Assembly: GCA_003222835.1 (NCBI GenBank)
Contig: QHXE01000544.1
Span: 1 to 10,543 of the forward strand
Direction of reading: 5' to 3'
Origin: Acidobacteriota bacterium
GTDB taxonomy: Bacteria > Acidobacteriota > Blastocatellia > Pyrinomonadales > Pyrinomonadaceae
Length of the DNA stretch: 10,543 nt
This document shows positions 1 to 5,139 of the stretch, in pieces. The translations under genes were made by a program, and so were the position numbers. Positions within the stretch are counted from its first letter, which is position 1. Every line of letters starts with the position of its first letter. The notes under the pieces were generated by a model, which searched no databases, was not told the DNA's origin, and saw only the letters and a program-made list of their open reading frames with translations.

Positions 1-1
1 G

Positions 2-1060
2 CGCTTCTTTGCGAACAGCGAACAGAGCAAGAGTCCGGAGGCCAGCGGTTACAAAGGTTTCTATTATCACTTCCTCGACATGAAGACGGGACGACGGACG
101 TGGGACAGCGAACTGTCAACAGTTGACTCCGCCTTTCTCATCGCCGGCATGCTCGCCGCCGCCGTCTATTTCGATCGTGACTCTCAGAAAGAAGCAGAGA
201 TTCGCACCCTCGCTGATGAGTTGTACCGCCGCGTCGATTGGCATTGGGCGACGAACAGAGCTGAGAGTCTCACGCACGGTTGGAAGCCGCAGCCGGGTTT
301 TCTCCGTTATCGCTGGAAACGATACGACGAATCGCTCTTGCTCTATGTCCTTGGCCTGGGCTCACCAACCTTCCCGCTTCCGCCGGAGAGTTATCACGCG
401 CGCGCATCGCAGTATAAGTGGAAGAAAATCTACGGCTACGAGTATTTGTTCGCCGGCCCGCTCTTTACCCATCAGTTCTCTCATATCTGGCTTGACCTGC
501 GGGAGATTCAGGATGAATTCATGCGCAAACATGGTATCGACTATTTCGAAAACAGCCGCCGCGCCACTTATGTGCAGCGAGAGTACGCCCGGCGCAATCC
601 GAAAGAGTGGGAAGGTTATAACGAAGTCTGTTGGGGACTCACCGCGTGCGAAGGTCCCGGCCCAAAGATTCTGCGGATCAAAGGGAAGGAGCGAAAGTTT
701 TTCGATTATGTAGCGCGCGGCGCGCCTTATGGACCCGACGACGGTACCGTCGCGCCGTGGGCCGTCGTGGCTTCATTGCCTTTCGCGCCCGAAATCGTGC
801 TGCCCACGTTGGAGCATTTCAAAAAAACCGAAGTTGGCAAACACCGTTACGGTTTAGAAGCGACCTTCAATACGACCTTTCCCGCCGAGGACTGTCCAAC
901 GTGCGGCTGGCTCTCGCCCTGGCACTACGGTATCAATCAAGGTCCGATCGTGCTGATGATCGAAAATCATCGTAATGGATTCTTGTGGAACCTAATGCGC
1001 ACATGTCCCTACATTGTCAATGGTCTCCGCCGCGCTGGATTCAAAGGAGGATGGTTGTAG
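2..1060 (+). CDS. Putative glucoamylase-family protein (PF10091 / GH144-like), 5' end outside window
   Basis: The reading frame is open from base 2, so the gene starts upstream; the first in-frame ATG at 80 lies inside the conserved domain and is not the start. About 352 residues are visible. Recognisable family blocks are GFYYHFLDM just before that ATG, STVDSAFLIAGMLAAA, WHWATNR, YDESLLLYVLGLGSPT, FAGPLFTHQFSHIWLD, APYGPDDGTVAPWA and the C-terminal NQGPIVLMIENHR followed by LRRAGFKGGWL. This matches the C-terminal (alpha/alpha)6-barrel family labelled 'putative glucoamylase'. Characterised relatives include endo-beta-1,2-glucanases (GH144), so the substrate may be a beta-1,2-glucan and not starch; that is inference. 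The C-terminus looks complete. Any signal peptide or lipobox would lie upstream of the window. No clear terminator follows the stop. Confidence 0.85.
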   Translation, partial: RFFANSEQSKSPEASGYKGFYYHFLDMKTGRRTWDSELSTVDSAFLIAGMLAAAVYFDRDSQKEAEIRTLADELYRRVDWHWATNRAESLTHGWKPQPGFLRYRWKRYDESLLLYVLGLGSPTFPLPPESYHARASQYKWKKIYGYEYLFAGPLFTHQFSHIWLDLREIQDEFMRKHGIDYFENSRRATYVQREYARRNPKEWEGYNEVCWGLTACEGPGPKILRIKGKERKFFDYVARGAPYGPDDGTVAPWAVVASLPFAPEIVLPTLEHFKKTEVGKHRYGLEATFNTTFPAEDCPTCGWLSPWHYGINQGPIVLMIENHRNGFLWNLMRTCPYIVNGLRRAGFKGGWL

Positions 1061-1278
1061 AGAGAGACCCAACTAAAACCCGCTCCTTGCTAAATGGAGT
1101 CGGATGATTGTCGCTCAAGATGTTCCAGAAAATCTGTTGGATTCAGGATCTTCAACCATCCATAACGCTTCTGAAGCTCTCGACTGGCAGCCTGCGGAGT
1201 TGCGACCCTGCATTCACGCGAAAAGCGCTTGTGATAAACTTTTGCGGGTGCCGAACAGAACGCCGGCGCACACATGCG
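1061..1278. other. Intergenic stretch with possible gene remnant on minus strand
   Basis: These 218 bases separate the glucoamylase-family stop from the proposed start of the DUF4388 gene. On the minus strand, about 1185 down to the stop at 1090 reads as a plausible protein tail, containing RELQKRYGWLKIL and NPTDFLEHLE. This resembles the closing strand and helix of PIN-domain proteins (pattern 'ILTPxEFL'). The sequence further upstream in that frame does not look like a PIN domain. It is therefore at most a fragment. No convincing promoter or terminator was seen. Confidence 0.3.
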
Positions 1279-1998
1279 ATGACCGATATTCACAAGGACA
1301 AAGAGGCGGTCGGTGAAGTTGAGACGGCGATGCTTGATGCCGATTTATTCCTCAAGTACGGCTCGCCTGAGCGCGCGATGAAACGTCTGAAGACTGCGCT
1401 GGAACGGATCCCGCGATCGATTCCGCTGCGTGAAAAGATGCGCGAAGTCGCGGCCTCGCACAAGCATCCCGAAGAAGCGGCTCGTCATTGCCTGGCGTTG
1501 GCGAGTCTCTATATCGAGCGCGACAATCTCGACGCTGCGCACGATCGTCTGCTGGAAGCGAAACAACTCGACAATCGCATCTCAATCGGCGCCGGGCTGG
1601 AAGCGATCAGGCGAGCACGCCACCCTGAATTGCAGGCGCATCAGGCTACGAAAACCGTGCACAGACGTGAGAAATCCGCGGTCACTTTCGCCGGCGACTT
1701 ATCGGCGATCAGCGTGTTCGACGCGATTCAGGCAATCGAGAATTCGCGTCTGACGGGCGTCTTAGCGCTGACCAACGATGCGCAAGCGGGCCACGTGCTT
1801 TTTAATGACGGACAGATTGTCGACGCGAAATGCGGAAAGCTCAAAGACCACGAGGCGTTCCGGCAGATTGTAGAAATCACGGGCGGTGTTTTTGATTTTC
1901 AGAAGTCAGCCCAATCGTTTCCGGTTACGATCGAAGCGCCGAGTAATACGAATTTGATTCTGGATAGTCTCAGGCAGGTCGATGAGGAAAAGGCGTGA
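1279..1998 (+). CDS. Helical-repeat (TPR-like) protein with C-terminal DUF4388 domain
   Basis: This is a 239-residue, probably cytoplasmic protein. Residues about 17-100 are helical and TPR-like, with segments such as ADLFLKYGSPERAMKRLKTAL and ASLYIERDNLDAAHDRLLEAK, similar to repeats in FimV/PilF-type scaffold proteins. Residues about 137-210 match DUF4388 (PatA N-terminal-like), seen in FAGDLSAISVFDAIQAIE, RLTGVLAL, GHVLFNDGQIVDAKCG and GGVFDFQK. DUF4388 proteins in other bacteria are linked to two-component signalling, gliding or type IV pilus control; the role here is not shown. The ATG at 1279 is chosen because the frame extending back to 1108 encodes low-quality, non-homologous sequence. 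No strong ribosome site precedes 1279, and an ATG at 1330 is possible. It converges on the next gene with a 60-nt gap. Confidence 0.75.
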   Translation: MTDIHKDKEAVGEVETAMLDADLFLKYGSPERAMKRLKTALERIPRSIPLREKMREVAASHKHPEEAARHCLALASLYIERDNLDAAHDRLLEAKQLDNRISIGAGLEAIRRARHPELQAHQATKTVHRREKSAVTFAGDLSAISVFDAIQAIENSRLTGVLALTNDAQAGHVLFNDGQIVDAKCGKLKDHEAFRQIVEITGGVFDFQKSAQSFPVTIEAPSNTNLILDSLRQVDEEKA

Positions 1999-2058
1999 GT
2001 TCGCACATACATGTCTTCCCAGATCTCGCCCCCCTCATGAAGATCAAGACTCTACCGA

Positions 2059-2820
2059 CTAGTCCACGAACACTCGAGCCTCCAGCGCCTCAGCGCGTTC
2101 AATCGCCGAGCGCAGGCGCAGGAACTGCGCGTAGTTGCGACTGCGCGCGTGCAGACGACTTGCTTCAGATTCGCTGAGGTCGTTGCGCAGAACAAGGTCG
2201 AGAAAATCGTAATAATCGGCGTTCGCGGAAACGGGAAACTCACGCGTGTACGTGGTCAGCTCCGCATCATCCGAGCGAAAGCCAGCCAACATGTCGAATA
2301 TGTTGTCGGTTGTCAGATGCGCTCCCTTGCGCGTCAGCCTGATGGGAATTCGCAATTCGTAGAAACGCAGGCCCTCAGCAGTCGTTACCCGTCGCAGTTC
2401 TTTGGTCGCTTCACCGTCAAACGGCGACTCGGGATCGACGAGGATGTGAAGCAACCGCGGCTGGTCTTCGTGATCGAAAGTATCCAGGAAAAGTTGAACT
2501 CTATCGGCTAAAAATTTTTCAAAGTGCACATCGATCGGATAATTGATGCGGCCCAGACATCCAACCGCTTCGCCTTCACCGGCAATCTCCAAAGGCAGAC
2601 AAGCCGGGCAATCCGCACAGACCACGGTTTCTCTTTGCAGCGATTCGATCTCGTCGCCGCTGTCTTCGATCCACTTCAGTTTATCAGCGCTCGGCGCGTT
2701 CTGATCTCCGGTAGTCAAAATCGTGTGCAGGTTGCCGAGCCGGCCCCACTCGCGCAGGTGTTGCTCAGAGTATCGCGCGCGCAGCACGCAAGGATGATCG
2801 ATGGCGAATTCCAGAGACAT
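2059..2820 (-). CDS. Hypothetical protein with four clustered cysteines (CxxCxxC-x13-C)
   Basis: This 253-residue protein is not assigned to a named family. It has no signal peptide or membrane segment. The notable feature is a cysteine cluster at residues 68, 71, 74 and 88 (CADCPAC, then VGCLG). It is suited to binding zinc or an Fe-S cluster and is followed by the conserved-looking GRINYPIDVHFEKFLADRVQLFLD. A middle block (about 122-165, with LLHILVDPESPFDGEATKEL) looks like an alpha/beta fold. The C-terminus (about 200-250) is helical and rich in Arg/Ala/Glu. It is the last gene of an apparent minus-strand operon, 44 nt downstream of the cupin gene. The ATG at 2820 has only a weak ribosome site. 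The coding frame is clear because the opposite-strand frames are fragmented; the function is unknown. Confidence 0.7.
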   Translation of the reverse strand: MSLEFAIDHPCVLRARYSEQHLREWGRLGNLHTILTTGDQNAPSADKLKWIEDSGDEIESLQRETVVCADCPACLPLEIAGEGEAVGCLGRINYPIDVHFEKFLADRVQLFLDTFDHEDQPRLLHILVDPESPFDGEATKELRRVTTAEGLRFYELRIPIRLTRKGAHLTTDNIFDMLAGFRSDDAELTTYTREFPVSANADYYDFLDLVLRNDLSESEASRLHARSRNYAQFLRLRSAIERAEALEARVFVD

Positions 2821-2864
2821 CTTCAGTGAGTGACCAGCACGCGGCGCAAAATAAAGTTCTTCAG

Positions 2865-3188
2865 CTATTTCTTGAGCAGCTCAATGCCGCCGTGCGCGAC
2901 GGCCAGCATGATGCAATCCTGGCCGTCGAGGGCGACCGGCGCATGGGCAGAGCCTGCCTCGTTCAGGATATATTCACCGGCGCGGCGCTCGCCCTGCTGG
3001 TCACGATATCCACCTTGCAGAATGAAAACTTCTTCCGGACCAACATGCCGGTGCGCGGGATAACCACAACCGGGCTGCATGCGAATCAGGACGGTCGCAT
3101 CGTGGCTCTGTTCGTCGCGGCGCAGCACGTTCACAAAGATTCCTTGGTAACGAGCGGGGCGCCAATCAATCGAGTTGAGATCGTACAT
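2865..3188 (-). CDS. ChrR-like cupin domain protein
   Basis: This 107-residue single-domain cupin is of the anti-ECF sigma factor ChrR C-terminal type. The metal-site pattern is visible: H46-x-H48 in GYPAHRHVGPEEVF, Glu52/Glu53, and His82 in GSAHAP. The spacing Q-x-G-x-Y-x(6)-R-x-A-G-E-Y is typical of the family. There is no N-terminal zinc anti-sigma domain, so it is probably not a complete anti-sigma factor; stand-alone members are often metal-binding enzymes or redox sensors. The ATG at 3188 is used. An in-frame TTG at 3203 would add five residues, but neither start has a well-placed ribosome site. It lies between the 79-residue protein gene and the four-cysteine protein gene, 44 nt from each, which supports co-transcription. 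Confidence 0.85.
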   Translation of the reverse strand: MYDLNSIDWRPARYQGIFVNVLRRDEQSHDATVLIRMQPGCGYPAHRHVGPEEVFILQGGYRDQQGERRAGEYILNEAGSAHAPVALDGQDCIMLAVAHGGIELLKK

Positions 3189-3232
3189 GAAAATGAACCG
3201 CAAAAACCTTAATCAAAAATCCGCTTTGTCTC

Positions 3233-3472
3233 TTATGCGGGCGGGACACTCCCAGTAGGATTGTGATTGATAATCTCAACGATGGCGGAAAATGACACTT
3301 TTACAACTTCGCCATCGGCCCGCTCAACCTTCACCGTGGGCGTCGACAGCGGTCGGGTGGTCTTCATGCTGCGGATGACACCGCGCACCCGATGACCATC
3401 GCGGGTGACAATCTCGATGTTTCCCTTGCCGTAAAGCGGCTGGAGCGCTGCCAATGCTTTGGTAACTTCCAT
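3233..3472 (-). CDS. Small hypothetical protein, possibly an Sm/SH3-like barrel
   Basis: This is a 79-residue protein with no recognised family. After a short helix (EVTKALAALQPLYGKG), the sequence alternates strand-like segments: NIEIVTRDGHRVRGVIRSM, then TVKVERADGEVVKVSFSAIVEI. That pattern (strand, turn at Asp-Gly, strand, then two more strands) is compatible with a small beta-barrel such as Sm/SH3-like folds. The resemblance is by eye only. The ATG at 3472 is well supported: AGAGG (3485-3481 on this strand) sits 8 nt upstream, and a sigma70-like promoter lies at 3535-3507. It is the first gene of the apparent operon with the cupin and four-cysteine proteins. Confidence 0.65.
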   Translation of the reverse strand: MEVTKALAALQPLYGKGNIEIVTRDGHRVRGVIRSMKTTRPLSTPTVKVERADGEVVKVSFSAIVEIINHNPTGSVPPA

Positions 3473-3506
3473 GCAGATAGCCTCTGATAGCGATTAATGT
3501 TATGTG

Positions 3507-3535
3507 AATATACTTGGTTAGCCGATAATCGTAAA
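3507..3535 (-). promoter_or_regulatory. Sigma70-like promoter for the three-gene minus-strand operon
   Basis: Reading the minus strand, TTTACG (3535-3530; 4 of 6 match to TTGACA) is followed by a 17-nt spacer and TATATT (3512-3507). Transcription would begin near 3500, leaving a leader of about 28 nt that contains AGAGG before the ATG at 3472. A dyad with arms ACTGTA (3535-3540) and TACAGT (3563-3568) abuts the -35 element and could be an operator. It is predicted from sequence only. Confidence 0.4.
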
Positions 3536-3589
3536 CTGTAAGAGCCGCCGTGACCCAGACGGTACAGTTCTGTTACAAGGAATCTGAAC

Positions 3590-3763
3590 ACCGCGTAGCG
3601 ATGAAATGTTTATAGAATGCCAGTCATAAATTCACTGAGGAAGCTCCTTCAGGAGCGCAACCGACCCTCTCTTTCGCCCATAAATGGGCTCTGCGAGATC
3701 GATGGGGTCACAGGTTCTATAGATATTACATCCCTACGGGATTTGCTCGACAAACTCCTTCCA
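3590..3763. repeat. REP/BIME-like composite: two inverted hairpin units flanking two more hairpins
   Basis: Unit A (minus strand, 3617 to 3590) and unit B (plus strand, 3715 to 3742) share an 18-nt block that matches at 15 positions: TTCTATAAACATTTCATC versus TTCTATAGATATTACATC. In each unit the block runs into a hairpin with loop TAC: ATCGC/GCGGT in A and ATCCC/GGGAT in B. A stem G-C pair in A is replaced by C-G in B, a compensated change. Between the units lie GCTCC-TTCA-GGAGC (3643-3656) and GCCCA-TAAA-TGGGC (3676-3689). A half copy of the first of these, AAACTCCTTCC, occurs at 3752-3762. The arrangement fits a bacterial interspersed mosaic element mobilised by a RAYT-type transposase, or a small MITE. 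No transposase gene is in the window. Confidence 0.6.
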
Positions 3764-3797
3764 GCATTTACTCGCAACCATTCGCATTCAATCGGCG

Positions 3798-3803
3798 TAT
3801 AAT
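3798..3803 (+). promoter_or_regulatory. Consensus -10 box before the zinc-ribbon/PDZ gene
   Basis: A perfect TATAAT lies 49 nt upstream of the ATG at 3853, just after the REP-like block. No good -35 hexamer is seen at 16-18 nt upstream, so this is an isolated -10 match. It is the only sigma70-like signal in the 370 bases without a gene between 3473 and 3852 that points to the plus strand. Confidence 0.35.
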
Positions 3804-3852
3804 CCTTGGTCGAATCGTTCTTTCGTCTAGCAATTTCCAGCGAGTGTTCATC

Positions 3853-4726
3853 ATGCAGCCTCAGCAAAGTTTTAGCGGCAGCACCGGAGCCGATCCAAGC
3901 GCAATCGTCTGCTCGCAGTGTGGCTCACCGATGCCGAAAGAAATGCGCTTCTGTCGCTCGTGCGGCAACCGGCTGGGCGAAGGCCCGGCGGAGTACACCG
4001 AGACGGTGCGTTTCCGAAATGCCGCCACCGCGAACGCACAATTCAATCCTGCCTACATCCCGCCGGCCGCAGCTCCGATTGCTCCGCCATCACCGCGTGA
4101 TTTTACTCGATGCCGGCGCCGCGGTCTTCTTCGCCAGCGGTGGGGCAATGAGTATCCTTAAAGGCCCGCACCGTGGGCGAGCGACGACTCCGATATTTTT
4201 GGATCGTTCTATTTTCGGCGTGGATGGATTCAAAACTACTGAGGGCGGAGTAACATTCGAGGACGTCGAGCCTCCGGGCGCGCCTGCGGACAAGGCGGGT
4301 CTGGTGGGCGGCGATATCATCACCACCTTTGACGGTCGTGCGGTGAGAAAAGAAAGCGAGTTGATGGATCTAATTCGGCAGACACCGACTGGCAAACCGG
4401 TCGAAGTGATTTACCTCCGCGATGGCGAGATCAAAAAGACGCAACTCACCACGATTTCGAGCCAGGAAAGCAATCAACTGGAACGCGCCTATGGCAACCG
4501 CGCTGAAGGACAGGGCATATTCGGATACAACAATGGCGATTCCAAGCGCGTCTTTGTTCCAACCAGCAAAATCTTTGGCGTGCGCTTGGACAGAGTCGAT
4601 CAGAATGGTCCTGCCGACCTGGCGGGAATCAAGAAGGGCGATATTGTAATCGAGTTCGACAAGACGCCGATTCGGACTTCGGATGAACTGCTCTCGCGGA
4701 TCCCAGTGAAGCTAGGCAAGCGATGA
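3853..4726 (+). CDS. Zinc-ribbon / membrane anchor / PDZ protein, frameshifted
   Basis: The ATG at 3853 opens a frame with a zinc ribbon at residues 20-37 (CSQCG, ten-residue gap, CRSCG) and a linker containing YTETVRF and Pro/Ala-rich sequence. That frame diverges near 4090 and stops at 4161. The protein continues in another frame from about 4097: a hydrophobic segment (VILLDAGAAVFFASGGAM, a short membrane span), a first PDZ domain (GGVTFEDVEPPGAPADKAGL through EVIYLRDGEIKKTQL) and a second, shortened PDZ (GPADLAGIKKGDIVIEFD, then ELLSRI directly joined to PVKLGKR). Compared with the first PDZ, about 20-25 residues are missing at that join. The parts suggest a membrane-anchored scaffold or protease-adaptor protein with a cytoplasmic zinc ribbon. 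Either the gene is decaying or the assembly lost bases. The upstream TTG-initiated extension (from 3806) of the second frame is spurious. Confidence 0.7.
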
Positions 4727-4731
4727 TGGCG

Positions 4732-4753
4732 GCACAGAGTTTTAAGTCTGTGC
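4732..4753. terminator. Hairpin between convergent genes (possible bidirectional terminator or REP-like palindrome)
   Basis: GCACAGA (4732-4738) pairs with TCTGTGC (4747-4753) across an 8-nt loop (GTTTTAAG). It sits 6 nt past the PDZ gene stop and spans the stop codon of the minus-strand gene. There is no U-tract after either arm, so termination efficiency is doubtful. The position between 3' ends fits a terminator or an intergenic palindromic repeat. Confidence 0.4.
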
Positions 4754-5077
4754 GGCGTGTTCCCTCATACGATTTTCCATCTCACGCCGCGCTTCTTCCC
4801 TTTCCTCTTCGGTTTCATCAGGCTCGAAAGCTTCAAACAGTGCGTAAGGTTGTTCGGCTAACAGCCGCAATTCCCAGGCTTCGCGACCTTGGTGAGAGGG
4901 CCGAGCAAACCAAAGCGCATCGAATTCCGCATCGACAAATCTCGCTTCTTTCAAAAGTTCGCGCGCTTGATGGTTGATTTCTGCGCGCGTCGCCGGGCGC
5001 AATAGGACGCGCCTCAACCGCCAGCCGTGTTTTTGATAAGTGGCGATGATTTCCTTGATAAGCCCCAGCGTTTTCAT
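4742..5077 (-). CDS. Small hypothetical protein, acidobacterial-type
   Basis: This 111-residue protein has no named family. It begins MKTLGLIKEIIATYQKHGW, has a central block with FDALWFARPSHQGREAWELRLL, and ends in a charged helix (ETEEEREEARREMENRMREHA) that may be coiled-coil. I recall similar short proteins from Blastocatellia genomes, but this is memory and not a database result. The ATG at 5077 is preferred; a GTG at 5086 would add three residues. It has no signal peptide or membrane segment and is probably cytosolic. It is divergent from the secreted hydrolase gene with a 62-nt gap, so the two may share a regulatory region. Its function is unknown. Confidence 0.65.
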   Translation of the reverse strand: MKTLGLIKEIIATYQKHGWRLRRVLLRPATRAEINHQARELLKEARFVDAEFDALWFARPSHQGREAWELRLLAEQPYALFEAFEPDETEEEREEARREMENRMREHAAQT

Positions 5078-5129
5078 TGCGGCCACAGTATATCGTTAGC
5101 GTGATTAGAAACGCAGAGTACGTGAACCC

Positions 5130-5134
5130 AGGAG
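5130..5134 (+). promoter_or_regulatory. Ribosome binding site fixing the serine-hydrolase start
   Basis: AGGAG lies 5 nt before the ATG at 5140 and 8 nt before the ATG at 5143. The encoded protein then begins with a Lys plus a hydrophobic core typical of a signal peptide. The longer in-frame start (TTG at 5077) would bury this signal behind 21 extra residues. Confidence 0.6.
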
Positions 5135-5139
5135 ACGGA

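Noticed and set aside
1108..1278. N-terminal extension of the DUF4388 protein
   Set aside because: The added 57 residues are Cys/Arg-rich with no helical-repeat character, and overlap a more protein-like segment on the other strand; homology-like sequence begins after 1279.
2149..3212. Plus-strand open frames of 101-128 codons opposite the three-gene operon
   Set aside because: The minus-strand frames carry the cupin motif and better gene structure; the plus-strand frames have no recognisable domains.
3590..3763. CRISPR array
   Set aside because: The hairpin units are inverted and irregularly spaced, with no direct repeats of 25-40 nt and no cas genes.
3617..3802. 61-codon plus-strand open frame
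   Set aside because: It lies over the hairpin-repeat block; its sequence is the translation of palindromes and has no ribosome site.
3806..4096. Upstream part of the PDZ frame as coding
   Set aside because: It starts at TTG, is Ser/Arg-rich and overlaps the true zinc-ribbon frame, which has clear CxxC pairs.
4060..4130. Programmed ribosomal frameshift
   Set aside because: No slippery heptamer or nearby strong downstream structure was evident, and other genes in the window show similar damage.
4090..4395. 101-codon minus-strand frame opposite the PDZ gene
   Set aside because: It is a shadow of the first PDZ domain, low-complexity Ser/Pro/Lys sequence.
5077..5139. Longer hydrolase start at TTG 5077
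   Set aside because: It would place 21 residues before an obvious signal peptide; AGGAG is correctly placed for the ATG at 5140 or 5143.
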